This document shows, piece after piece, positions 1 to 13,300 of a DNA stretch of 64,000 bases; within the stretch, counting starts at the first letter, position 1, and every line of letters starts with the position of its first letter. Below the pieces are notes generated by a model. That model had not been told where the DNA came from. It ran no database searches and was given only the letters and a program-made list of their open reading frames with translations. Made by a program: the position numbers and the translations under genes. The stretch comes from Hyposmocoma kahamanoa (taxonomy: Eukaryota > Arthropoda > Insecta > Lepidoptera > Cosmopterigidae), in assembly GCF_003589595.1 (NCBI RefSeq), contig NW_020653337.1:1464149-1528148 (forward strand). Direction: 5' to 3'.

Positions 1-632
1 AAATTTTCATTTAGGTGAAGGTACACTGCAACTCGTCGAAGACACCCGAAACCCTGACCACATTGCACCAGCACATTATGCATTGTAAAAAGTATAGTCA
101 TCTCTTTAGAAGCAATTCATAACTTGATTCACTATTATCATTTTCCTAAATACGCTAACTTTAAAAGCTATTGTAACATTAACAATATTTCGGGATCTTA
201 TACAAAACCCTTCACAATCACCGACACTGTTTCTTATCACACAGACTCCATGGTGAGCAAGATCACATATCGAAATGTAATTTCAAGCACGCATTTTCAC
301 ATGAGGTAACTTTTGCCCTTCAGTAATTTGCTAACCTACCCTCAATTAAGTCCACTACCAATAACTATATTTAAGTTGTAAAAGGAAACTTAACGATAAT
401 GCCTGGTTGAAATAGCTTGGTAGTCGTTGCACTCCCAGCGGTGAACACATCTACAATAACTCGCAAAGCAGAAGTATCACATCCTTGTTTTCTTTGGATA
501 GCCGATTCTCACTGTAGTCTATCTACATTAAAAAAAAAGAAACAAATATTTAACACTTCATCGGGCATTCTAAGCACATTAATCTTATCAATAGTTATCG
601 ATTGCAGTTAACGCTGATTATTATTAGACATC
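1..632. other. No gene recognised (left edge)
   Basis: AT-rich sequence with only short chance reading frames on either strand. The first 90 bases contain an acceptor-like TTTAG followed by a short open frame that stops near 90, but nothing in it resembles the channel exons to the right. The C-linker exon expected before the cNBD exon at 1148 was not found here, so it probably lies beyond the left edge. Confidence 0.5.
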
Positions 633-1010
633 GAGTACATAACCAGAAATAGAGACGAAATGTCATTTAATTTGTTTGAAAACTGTACTGTCATATCATT
701 ACAGTGACAACAGCGCTCCGATTGGCTAACCCGAATTCGAAACAACAAGGGTGTTGTGAATTGTTTCACTTCAAATTGACCAGTTTAACTTGAGCTTTTC
801 TATAATGGACGAAAATTGAAAAATTACATATTTAATATTTCATTACCGATGAAATGTGATTCCGTTTGTTTTGTAATTACATGTTTTGCTGTTTTTCCCA
901 CACCACCGAATGGAACTGCCCCCCAGTAGTATTATCTTTATTACTGTCAGTTGTTGGCGCAGTACTTTCTAATTTGTGATTTCAGTGCAAACGAGAGTTG
1001 ATATTTACGT
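633..1010 (+). mobile_element. Truncated TIR element, family A copy 1
   Basis: This stretch begins with GAGTACATAACCAGAAATAG and matches, in inverted orientation, the longer copy at 10993-11515. The similarity ends near 1010 inside the homologous element, so the copy lacks its second terminal repeat. No transposase is present, so it is a non-autonomous DNA element of unknown superfamily. It sits in an intron of gene A. Confidence 0.6.
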
Positions 1011-1147
1011 GATGAAATATTCAAACACATTACAAGTAAATTACATTCTGGTAACATTACACAACTCATAGAAAAATTAACAAATCAAACTGACGAACTC
1101 TACAGTACACATACACATGGAATTAGGAAGATCATAAATGTGCGCAG

Positions 1148-1347
1148 TGCCCGGTGCTTTTGGATTGCGACCTCCCGCTGCTGGGGCTCATTGGGCGCGC
1201 CGTCAACAGCATCTACTTCCTCGCTAACACGCGCTTTATCGAGAAGAACGACGTCATCGAAGATATGTACTTCGTTAATAAGGGTACCGTCGTAGTCAGG
1301 GACTCGAACGACGATAACCTCCAAATTATGAAGTTGCCTCGAGGAAG
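1148..1347 (+). CDS. Gene A exon: cNBD of repeat I, first half
   Basis: The acceptor TGTGCGCAG precedes a phase-0 frame beginning CPVLLDCDLPLL, the usual start of a cNBD after the C-linker. It continues through the beta-roll segment FIEKNDVIEDMYFVNKGTV and ends LPRG plus two bases before the donor GTATTT (phase 2). The gene B exon at 50949-51142 is the clear homolog, with CPVL and ERDDVIAEMYFVDYG at the same positions. The exon is 200 bases, against 194 in gene B. Confidence 0.93.
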
Positions 1348-4300
1348 GTATTTTTTTTAATTTTGTATACTTCGTACTTACAGCTAGTTTTACAGAATCG
1401 ACCTAATACAACTGTGAAGCATTTCTAAAAAAAAATATTATAATTAATTAGGTACAGTACATATCACAGAAACTGTTACCTTTACGAATTGGCTTTCAAA
1501 ACAAGTGAAATTGTTTTACTACTTCAGCTACACGATTTAGGGTGTGTATGGTGCGAATAAAGGACATCTTGTTGAGTAAACTAGACCTGCCAGCAGCCGT
1601 GGCCACCAGCTCCTGTACACATACTCATTCGGTATACATAAATTTACTGCAGTACTCCTGGCTTTGAAGATACCTATTCCACCTTGCAATGGACAATCGT
1701 CTTCTCACTTTGCTTATATTTCTGAACTTCAGCAGTGCCTTCAACGCTGTTGACTATGATGTATTGCTTGCTTCTCTTCGTTCTTTCAATGTTTCTCCTT
1801 CGGTTTTAGCTTGGTTCGATTCCTATCTTAGAGGCCGCTTGCAGTGTGTTCGCTCTGAGGAGGCTTCCTCTGATTAATGTGACTTAGCTGCGGGCGTCCT
1901 TCAGGGTGGTGTTCTTTCCCCTCTTATCTTCTCCATTTTTATTAACTCTGTCACTTCTGTGTTGTCCTCAAACTTTCACCTCTATGCTGACGATTTGCAG
2001 CTCTACCGTAGTTTTGAAGCTTTCGTTGTCGTTGCAGCCGTTGAAGCTGTTCACGCTGATTTACGAAGCATCGCTTATTGGGCTGAATCTTTTGGGTTGG
2101 TGGTAAATCCCAAAAAGTCGCAGGCCATGATTGTGGGAAGTGTACATATGCGTGACACATTGGATCTAGATTCTGAGCCACTTATATAATATAATTTCAC
2201 GCCTATTGCTTATACTTCTACTGCATCTAATCTTGGTCTACTTGTGGATTGTAATTTGGCTTGGACTCCGCGTATTAATGAAGTCAGTCGAAAAGTCCAT
2301 TTCTCCTTGCACTCGCTTAAGCGGTTCCAAAACTTTCTGCCTTTAAAATCCAAAATATGTTTAGCCCAATCTCTTCTTTTACCCTTCTTAGACTATGCTG
2401 ATTCTTGCTATTTAGATGCTACTGAAGAGCTGCTAAATAAACTTGAACGGTTACAAAACCTGTGTATAAGGTTCATCTTTGACGTTCGTAAATATGACCG
2501 AATCTCACAGTATCGCAGTCAACTCAAGTGGCTTCCCATTCGTCTCCACAGGAATTTGCATACTGTCTCTGTTTTCTATAATATTCTGCACAACCCTATG
2601 TCTCTCCCGGGTATCTGAAAGAGCGTTTCAGCTTTTTCAGGTTCCAGGATAATCCCCTGTCACTTTCTCGTTAGGTCCCAGTTATCTTTTCCATCCTTCA
2701 GTTCCGGTTTTTATTCTCACTCCTTCACTGTTCATGCGGTCAGACTTTAGAATGCACTTCCCATATTAATGGGAAGTCTATGATAGCAAATCCTTAGCAA
2801 TTTTAAAAATGGGAGTTATGGAGCACTGTTTATCAACTGTTCCATCCATTTTATAGGTATTATAGTACAAAATATGTATTTATCTAAGTATTTATATTGT
2901 TTTAATAATTTTATGTTTTTGATATTGTTTTTCTTTATTATAATTTTTGTTTTGTTGTGCACGTAAATCCGTTATTGTAATTATTGTCTCCTGTATTTTG
3001 GTCTGCAGGAAGAAATTTCTGTTAGAAATAAGCACTACCTTGTGTTTGTGTTTTCCTTGTTATTGAATGTGCTTTTGTTTTTTTTTCTGTACAATAAATA
3101 ATTAAATAAAATTAAGTAATACCACGCAACACTCGAATTAATCGTAGCTAGCGAGAGCCTATTATTGGGTAAACTATCACAAACTCGAATTTATTTTTTC
3201 CGAATTTCATTACTCCGAAAACGGTTCGACTTTTTTTCATTAGAGCGATGAGAGTTTTGATATAAATTTGCAACACAGAAATATCTTACAGCAGAAGTAT
3301 CATTTGTCCGAAAACCTATTATTAGAATAATTATTACACATACTAGTAATCATGTTTGTTATACTGTCTGTTTTCCATATAATTTAGATTTCTGAAAATT
3401 CGTTTCGACAAAATTATTATTCTTAGATAAAATTGTACCGCCATACAATTTTACCGTACAGCTCCAAAATTCTGGACTATACTTTGCTGGTGCACAGCAA
3501 GTCCACTTACGTAATTTTCGTCATACCATTGTGCTATGTTTTTGCGGCCATTGCGGCCGGCGGGCGAGTGCCAGAGCCGAATTTATCTGCATTACCTAGA
3601 CGGTACCACCCCCTCCTGTGGGTTTAGGTTAGGTTAGTATATGAAAACGCCGCACGAGCCGAACGAGCGAAGCGAGCGACTACAACTCGATCAAATTAAC
3701 TTGCATCTCGTTTACCATATTTTCTAAAGATGCGAGGTGCTTTAATTTGACGTATTTTGCGACACGTTCTAATACTTTTAATATTTCTTATTAATAATAT
3801 AACAAAAATGTATCATGAATATCGTTTTTTTCACAAAATAAAAATCTTCAATGGTGATATGGTTTATTAGGGAAATAAAAAACGGGAAAAGAATAACTTG
3901 TCAATATGTCAAAATAGTAAAACATTAAATGGTATTCATTAAAAATCTAAAGGTTTTCGGAGAAACAAAATTCTATAAATCTTTGTATTAATAATTATAA
4001 CAAACTAGTGAAGTAATTTCACAAAAAAATAATTGAATATCTATTCAATAAAAATTTCTATAAATCATGTTTCTAGCTTGTGATAGGTAACCCGATTATC
4101 AGTGTCAACTTGTTATATCCAACCAACCACACCCAGTGCAAAAAAGGTTGGACACATCAGGGATTGAAAGATTTATACCTTATAAATTCTAAGGTATCTT
4201 GCGGAGACGTAGGCGCTAACCATGATATTACTGTTCCGGAAACACTGACCAATATTTCTATTAATATCTACTTACCAATATCCAGCATTTTCGGAAACTT

Positions 4301-7300
4301 AGAACAGAAGAAGAGAGTGAGGTGCATGAACACATTCATGGCCGACAGCAATGTGCATTTGCTCAAGATTAACGCATTAGTATTCTACAAAATCATCTCA
4401 GAATTTCCTAAAAACAAAACTCTCATGGAACAATATCGTGTAAATAATGAGGTAAGTGACTAACCAACCTATACGACTGTTAGGTGACATTTGGGTCTGT
4501 ATGAGTAAGCATTAAGGGGTTAAAGTGAAGACGGGTAGGACATTTGGTTATGAGAAAAGAGGGACGATGGACCAAAGCAGTCACGGAATGTTGGCCAAAA
4601 GGAGCGAAATGGCCAATGGACACATCACCGACCCGACGGTAAATAAGTAACACCTGACTATTTTCCTAGAAGAACATAAATATGCTTACGCATTTGAATT
4701 CCCATTGAAATTGACGGAGACTATCGATTACCACTTTGCACGGTCCTGGTAAAACTCTCTTGTTTCACGTACATTCATCAATCTTTTCATACAAATCGTC
4801 TTATTCTTCTCAGTATGAGCTCCAACCATTTTAAGAATATTCTGAATTTCATCTAATAAGTTTATAGTGGACTTCCTTTTTTAATGTTGCTTTCATCGAT
4901 TGCTTTCCATAGGCTCTTACTCACTTTCGTTCTTCCTATATTATGTACGATGTACACTATAGAATAACTCAGTCTGTACCAACGAAGCAACCTATTAGGT
5001 AACTTATATTTTTTCGCTTTGTGTCCAAAAGGATGATTATTTTTACAAAACTTATCGGTCTGCTGAATATGGTCTAAATTGGACATAGTTATGCAAACCC
5101 ACAAAATGTCACTTTCGAGATAATTAGATATTTGTAAAAAGAGTGTGAAGAAATAAATAGGTAAGTTATTAGAGACAAACAACGTGAATTATGTGTAGCA
5201 TTGAGAATGATATAGGGAAACTATATTATATAGCAATAAATAGAAAACATTATGCATCTTTTTATTTAGTTAACGAGAACCATGTTCTAGTTTTCGTAAT
5301 AAAAAATCTAAAGATCTACAGCACTTCAGTGCATGTGACATGGATCCATTTAGCTTATTTTAAAAATACATTATAAGAAGTTAAGCAGCATGGTTCTTTT
5401 TAGCTATTAAAAAGTTACTTATTTAGGGTTGGCATCCTGAAGGACTTTTATTTTCTCCGTTTTGGCTTGATCTATTGCCAGGATCTTTTGTGAGCGGGTA
5501 AAGGACATGTCTGGTGTTCTACCTAAATACATAACTCAATTTCACTCGAGGTGTGGGTTGGTTCTTGTTTGCATAACTATGTCCAATTACAGATATCAAT
5601 TTCAAGTAGATCTTTTTGTTGACGAACTTTGCGAGTGCAGTAACATATTTTACTAGGTATACCTAGACTAAACACGGTAAGAAACACGTCGACACTATAT
5701 TTACTAGCAGCAGAGCCCCTTGTGAAAGAGTTCGTCCAGGGAATTACTGCCACCTTACCTATTTCAACCTCCTAGAAGGGTAAGGGTGATGGTAAAATTA
5801 CAATCACATGAGACTTGTCAACTTATGTCTCAAGGTGACGGGCGTAGTGGCAGTGCCTCTCAGATCCTTGCGGTTTAATGCTCTGAGTGGCACTGCCTCT
5901 GTAGTCGAACAATTACCGTGCCGGATTGCCACGCAGAGGTCCCAAGTTCGATTCCCGGGCCGGTAGAAATACTTGTATGGCCTACATTTATTTCTCCCCT
6001 GAGTTTGAGTGTAATTTGTAGTTGTCTGTGTGTCCATGGCACACGCGACACAGGGTTTCCTTAGTGCGGGGCTATGTTTAAGGTGTGTAATAGTGCAACT
6101 GCTAAGGCCAGGCTTGTAGCTTACAATCAGGTGCACTACTTGTTCGTCCCGTTACTTGATATTATAAAAAAAGTCTGAAGCTAAGATAGCTGCGGTAGAG
6201 TACTCGTGTGTGTGAAATGTGCATTTTAATTCTTATCCAGAATTACATCATCGGAGGACAAATGGACACTAGAGCGATGCCGATTTGGAAAGAACGTACG
6301 CCCAGCTCAACTAACCTCTATGAGACGCACGAAGGCACGTTCAAATACTGCGATATGCAACGCTCCAATATCATGCATATATACTTAATCATTGTCAGCC
6401 TTTTGTCCATCTACACCGAAACTTACAATATCACCTTTCAAGACAACAGATTGCCACTCGTCGTAATCCTCTACCTGCTTGACTTCTTATTCTTTTTAAA
6501 GATGGTTATAAATTATGCTATGGCCAACGGCGTATTTGACACTAAAGTCAAATTGAACCTACTTAACGCGACAAAACGGTGAGTTTACTAGTTTTCCTTT
6601 ATATTTTGAATTTTATTAGTCAGTATTAACATAATTGATCCAATCCAAAAAAGATAATTTCTAGGATCTACCAAAACAAATACGGTGACAGCCCAGTGGG
6701 AAAAACAGTTGGTTCCCAATTAAGAGGTCGATGGTTCGACTCCTGCGTCATTTGTGTATGTTTAGTAGTGATATTTTCGCCAACAGTAATGGGAAATTAT
6801 TATGTTGACATCCACCCAAGAAGGTGTCTTATAAAACTCGTAAAATTCAATCGTCAGTGGACGCTTGTGCACTATGGTTAACGTGACCATACGTCCCGCT
6901 TTGAGCAGGACAGTCCTGCTTTTAAGCTTCTTATCTTGCTGTCCAGAACATACTTAGAAATGGAAATAGGACAAAATATATATAGCCAGCGCAGCAGACT
7001 ATACAAGTTATTTTTTTACATTTTTGATCATTAAACATTTTTAGAAGTTTTTAAATTCTTTTTTTCATCATTAAACACAGTAATAATATTTAACTTATGT
7101 AATAATTATTAATACAAATATCGAACACTAAGAAAAAATTCCTTCGATCCGGCCGGATTCGAACCGACGTCTCCTAGACCTAGCAAATCGTACCAGACAC
7201 TATGCCAACTAACCCACGGAATGAACCAGTGGACCTCACGAATTTTCCTACGTGCTTGTTGTTGGTTCTTTGTATTTGTCTGGCACTGTTTGCTAGGAGA

Positions 7301-10300
7301 CGTTGGTACGAAACCGGCCGGTTCGAAGGAATATTTTCTATAAAATATCATAAACATGTTTTTATTTTTAAAACAATATAATAAATTCACAGGCGTCCCA
7401 CTCTGAAGGAAAAAAATAATGGTCACTTTAACTATGGCCTAAACTATTTTCTTAAAGTATATCCGTGATTAGAAAAATGGGTTGAACGATGGTAATGATG
7501 ACTAAAAACGACACATTGTTACGTAAAATAAAATGTTCAATATGAAAGCAATGGTGGATTCTATAGTTTTTTCCATAACTACGCCTGACGATGTCTTTAT
7601 CACGGCTACCTATCAATAGTCCGAAATGACATTTTCCAGAAATAACCAATTGGTCGAAATTTCATAGCCTCGAAAGTAATTTTGAGAGAAAAATGTTTTT
7701 TATTTTAAAATTTTTTTTTTCTCTCTGGGAAACGCGTTACGCGTACCGCTCGGCTCGGGGGGAGCTGCAAGCGGTTATGTGTGACTCCCGGGCTCTAGCC
7801 CGGTATACACACTAAAACCCAGCGGTTAACCCCCACCGCCATAGCGAGGCACCCTGGATCCGCTTACGCATACTACAGGAACGCCTCGGCGGATGGTCCG
7901 CGTGAGCGGCCCCGGCCTTCTGAGAGTGCCCTGGGTCAACACAAAGGCACCCTCAAACTTGTGAGCATAGACTTGGAGATAGGGTCCCCCGACTCCTGTC
8001 CCCACGGCTCACTACAGCGAGGGAAGAAGGTGGGCGTACTGCCTCCTTCGTCTCCCCAGCCGCCGTCTTCGGAGCGGGTCGTCCTCTCTGAGCCGTTCCG
8101 AGGCCTCCTTGTGCGAAAGTACGCTTTCACAGAAGGAGGCCATTGCATTCCAACACCTCTGACTGTCGAGCATCGCGCTCACGATGGTCGACAGCGAGAG
8201 ATCTCCGCCCACTACCGCGGTCAGGGAGTGCCGCTGGGGGCCCCATGCCGCACATTCTGCCACGGTATGACGCACTGTATCGACGGAAGCGCCACACTCG
8301 TGACAGACAGGGGTCGTCTCCCGACCTGCAACCCGGTGCAGGTATTCGCCGAAACATCCATGTCCGGTGAGAACCTGCACCAGTCTGTAGGACAGAGACC
8401 CATATCGCCGGTCGACGCAGCGGATTAGGTGGGAGCGAACTGCCTCCACCGTCACTAAGCCCGCGACTGGGGCCTCTAGATCCTCCGTCCATTTTCGGAT
8501 TAAGGCAACGCAGCCCGCTGCCCTGATCCTCCCCAGGTCTTCGGCGGCCTTTCCCCCCTGGCCTGCATGGCCGCTCGGTATCGGTACACTTCCGCGAGCA
8601 CCTCCGCCTGGAGTTTCCAGGGAGGATCGCCCGCCAGAAGAGTGGCCGCCGTCCACGACACCGTGCGATAACCCCGGATCGCTCTCACCGCTATGACCCT
8701 CTGCGGCCTCCGCAAGAAGGGTTTAAGTCGAGCGGTTTCGTTATAATTCGGCTTTCGGTGTAATGAAAATTCGAACAAACGTCATTTCGGAGAGAAAAAA
8801 TTTCGACTTTGTTGTGGGTTACGCTTTATTACTAATCAATGACCGTAGATACTGCAAAGGAGTGTTCAAGTACGACGTCATTTCCTGTGTGCCCTTTGAG
8901 TTGTTCTGTTTTCTCGCACAAAATAAGTGGATGGCATTCTCTTGCTTAAGACTTAACCGGCTATTCCGAGCGGTGAGTATGGCGTCATTACCAGTCCCTG
9001 TTCAACCGTTGTAACTAGGATTAAGTAAATATCTCAGGGCAAGATATTTTAGATGTACTACTCCATATTTATGCACTGCAAAGGTGTAGAATCATTGGCA
9101 ATATGACTGGTTTCGTACACCAAAGTCAAAGAATCATTGATTCCATAGGTAAAATAAATTTACACTTGAAAACGTCACTTTTACGCTACTGCACATTCAC
9201 TACGCCGATTTCCCTGAGAAGAACGACCCACAAATTCTAGGGATGCTCTTTTCAAATAAACTTAAATGCTATGGAATACACTTTGAATCATATTTGTCTA
9301 TCATATATATAACTTTATCTAACACGTAGTCTTCAATTTTGTAATATGACTTTTCAATTAAAATATTTTTAATATAGTGTTCAAACTTAGGAAATGATAA
9401 TCTTAATATATGCTCCGGAATCTTATTGTAAAAACGTATACAGTTCCCCATAAAAGAATCGTTTACCTTGGTTAAACGAAATCGTGATACCATGAGTTTG
9501 GAGTTAGCTTTAAAGTTAATATTATGTATACTAAAACGAACATTAATTGTCGTATGTCTGAGTCATGATTCTTTTATATGTGAATTAAATTCATTGATAG
9601 AACGAGATTGACAAGATATGTTAAAAGCTAAATGGAAAATACGTTGCCCTGATACCTCTTTCGACTCTCTGAATTTCGACAAGTCCGACTATATGTTACT
9701 TCGACATGACTTTACTCAGGCACTATCCTACTCCGACAAAATGGTAGACCGTCAGTACATAGATAGTACGCTACTTCAAATTCAAATTCAAAATAATCTT
9801 TATTTCATAGGTAAGCATTATTACACTTGAAATCGTCACAATGGTTAAACTCTACCGCTCATTCGTAAGGCAGATTCCCCTGAGAAGAATGAGCAAGAAA
9901 CTCTAGGGGTTGCTCTTTGTAAATAACATTTACAATATTTTTTTTTTAATTTGAAACATCAGAGATCGAGACTACCTCCATGAGCTAAATGGGTTACTAC
10001 CACGGATTTTTGTCATCCAAGTACGCAGAAGTTGTATAATAATCTTTAGTATAAAGTTTTTGTTTCACTATAGTTTTAAACCTCGTGAAAGGCAAATTTT
10101 GTATATCAACCGGAATCTCGTTATAGAAGCGTATACATTGCCCCTTAAATGATTTTTTGACTTTGTGAAGACGACTATCAAGAAAAGCTAGTTTATTTCT
10201 ATTCCTCGTATTAATAAATTAAATCTAATAAATTATCCATAGCCTGTGTGTGCTCCTTAATCTCCTGTTGCGCAGTTTCATATTTCTGTGTTATTAATTT

Positions 10301-13300
10301 TAATGAATTTGTTACACTAAGTAATTCTGCCTGGAGGCGCTGTGTGTCACATTCATAGCTAAGCCTATTTTTCTCAAGACTTCGATAATAATGTTACATC
10401 GACATGATTTTTTTTACACGGGCACTTTAGGATGACACTACATTAAAACACTCAAGTTTACTTCGGGATTTCTTGCTTAAATACGAGAATCTAAGCAAAT
10501 TCACCATATTTTATAAACCTCAGCTTTAGTTAGGCGATATATCAAAAAAATTGTGTAGAAATTTGTTAACAAAAAAGAAACTAAAATGTAGAAGTAATAA
10601 ATCATTGAATATTTATTTATTGCTTTTCATATTGCACATGCACACCCAATCAGGGTTCTAAAATTATAAAATGAGATCAATGTGAGCGAGTGACTTTTTT
10701 TTTCAGTTGGAAATTCATTTACAAAACAGTATGATTTTAAGACGAGATATTGTTTTGATTTATTTTTAAATGAGTTAATGTTATGTTCTTTTTTAAATAA
10801 TTAGTAGTGAGAATTTATTACAGTCCATACAATGGCTATTATTATATTTCTAATTTAGATTCGTACAGGGTCCGTAATGTTATGTACTACACTATTATGG
10901 TCTGCAATAAAGTATTGACTAGATTCAGGGAGGATCAGGTGACGGGTAGTTTAATTAAATTCAAAATATAGTAAATGTTGATTGCTTACCTACATGAGTA
11001 TATAACCAGAAATAGAGACAAAATAAGGGCCATCCATCCCTGGCCACTTATCAGGCAAATGGGCCTTATATCAGTTTTAAATATCAACTCTCGTTTACGC
11101 TGAAATCACAAGGTAGAAAGCTGAAATAGTACAGTGCCAACAACTGACCTGTGTGTACGTCTCAGTATATTCCAAAAATATTCTGTATTTATTGGAATAA
11201 AGATAATATCTCTAACTATGAGGGGCTGTTCCATTCGGTGGTGTGGGAAAAACAGCAAAACATCTAATTACAAAACAAACGGAATCACATTTCATCGGTA
11301 ATTAAATATTAATATGTAATTATTCAATTTTCGTCCATTATAGCAAAGTTCAAGTTAAATTGGTCAATTTCAAGCGAAACAATTGACGACACTCGTTAAT
11401 TGTTTCGAATTCGGGCTGGCCAATCGGAGCGCAGTTATCACTGTAATGATTTGGCAGAATAGTTTCAAACAAAATTAAATGACATTTTGTCTCTATTTCT
11501 AGTTATATACTCGATGCTTACGTACGACCATGCTACTTCCATGATATAAAGGGATTGGATAATAAGGGAACACTTAAGGTGGTCTTCTACTGGCGAGGCA
11601 AGACGAAACGAGTAGAGAGGAGAATTGAAATTTCGTCGACCTCGTTCCACCAAAAATTGCCATTAACAGCTGTTCAGTTCATCTAGCGATAGCTAAAGTA
11701 ACATGTTCTGTAAATTATTATTATTAAATATGTTAACAGAAGAAGAATCAGATGAAACCATCTTTTTTCTGATTGATACTTATAGCCATCACGAAAAATC
11801 GTATTTTCGCTGTAGAATGTAACACTGTATGTAGACAGCAATACGGTTCAATATTACATCAACAAATATTTCAATTCTCACTTCGCCCATCCTCGTCAAT
11901 CCAGACCTATTCCACCAAAGATGCGCGAGGAGACAACAAACACGAGGAGTGAACAAACTTGTTTTGCCTTGTCTCGTCTCGCCACGCCGTTGAAAAATCA
12001 CCTTTATGCAGGTGACAATCAGCGAATGCATGAGAAAGCATCGCACCAAACCAAACATCAACCTGGTGCTAAGCATGCTCGTGTCGATGATCATTTGGTT
12101 CATGTTGTACATACACTGCATGACTTGCGCCTGGTGCTTCATCGGAAAACTTGAAGACGAGAGGGCGCCCAACTCATCGTGGCTACATTTGAGTTAGTGT
12201 TCCTCTTCTATCATTATCTTTAAGTTTGAATCGTAATAGATGTCCAAAACGTAAACACAGGGGATAATCTAACAAAAAACACATTTTAAATAGTAGTTTC
12301 CTATTTTTGACGATAATTAACGTTATGAATTATTTACAAACTGTAATTTAATAAAACTGAGAACAATTCATAGACTAAAAGACGATGTAAGGTTGTAAAT
12401 AATTATATAAGGCTGTTAACACAATCGGGATAAAAAACATTTTTTTCCGCCATTTTGGCGTGTCACAGATGTCATCCATGTTACAAAGGATTCAAGTGAT
12501 TTCAGTTCCTAGGGAGAACAATTCATTACAATAAACAATTAGATTTTTTCATAAATATTTTTAATTTATTAATTTTAATTATAATTTATCAGAGAGGTAC
12601 CAAAACCTATATAACTATATAATGGAGAAATCAGTTTGAATAATCTTCTTTACATAATCTGTCGGCTCGATAAAATTATCGGAGCTAAAGTGTACGTCGC
12701 CCACGTCGCTTTAACACAGTAAAGAAAAAAACAGTGTCCATGAAGTATTCCATTTTTTCTGTTTAGGTTTGTCTATCAATAATAATTGAACTTCAAAGGC
12801 ATGCTATGTCAAAAGTAAAATAAATGGTTTAGTAAAGACCTATCGTATCGTAGTACCCTAAGTGTAATAAGGCCACATCTGTAAAATATCAACTTTTCTG
12901 TAAAGAGGTTTGAAGGTTCTACGAACGAAATTCGTTGATAACTTACGATGTCCATAACAGTTGCAGTGCCACTCAGAGCTTTAAATCTCAAAGATCTGAG
13001 GGGCACTGCGCCCGTCACCCTGAGACACAAGTTGACAAGTCCCATGTGCCTGTAATTTCACCAGCACCCTTCAAAACCGGACCACATGCTGACATTACTG
13101 CTTGGCGGCAGAAATTGGTAAGGCGGTAGTACTAACCTGGACTAACTCTTTCACAAGGAGCTTTTCTAATGCTACTAAACTTTCGAATGGCCGTTGATGT
13201 AAATCCAAAAAATACTTAGCGAATATTAAATCAGTTTTAACATATCTTTTATTATACACAAAACACCTGTGACCAGCTGTGGGTGTTAACGGACTAAGAT

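Noticed and set aside
1..90. Terminal exon of an upstream gene
   Set aside because: An acceptor-like TTTAG and a short open frame exist, but no homology or codon signal supports it.
3625..3640. Interstitial telomere repeat (TTAGG)
   Set aside because: Fewer than three units; the same applies to CCTAACCTAAC near 31053. Too short to be more than chance or a LINE junction.
4862..5182. 106-residue minus ORF as a gene
   Set aside because: No recognisable family, overlaps a repeat arm shared with 35127-35400, and lacks neighbouring exons.
7961..8428. Long plus-strand open frame in a GC-rich block
   Set aside because: It is antisense to the R1-like RT frames on the minus strand, which carry recognisable motifs; the plus frame has none.
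8795..8848. Upstream extension of the S3 exon from an acceptor-like AG at 8793
   Set aside because: The frame is open, but gene B's exon begins at the homologous Tyr, and the acceptor at 8847 has a TACTAAT branch-like motif.
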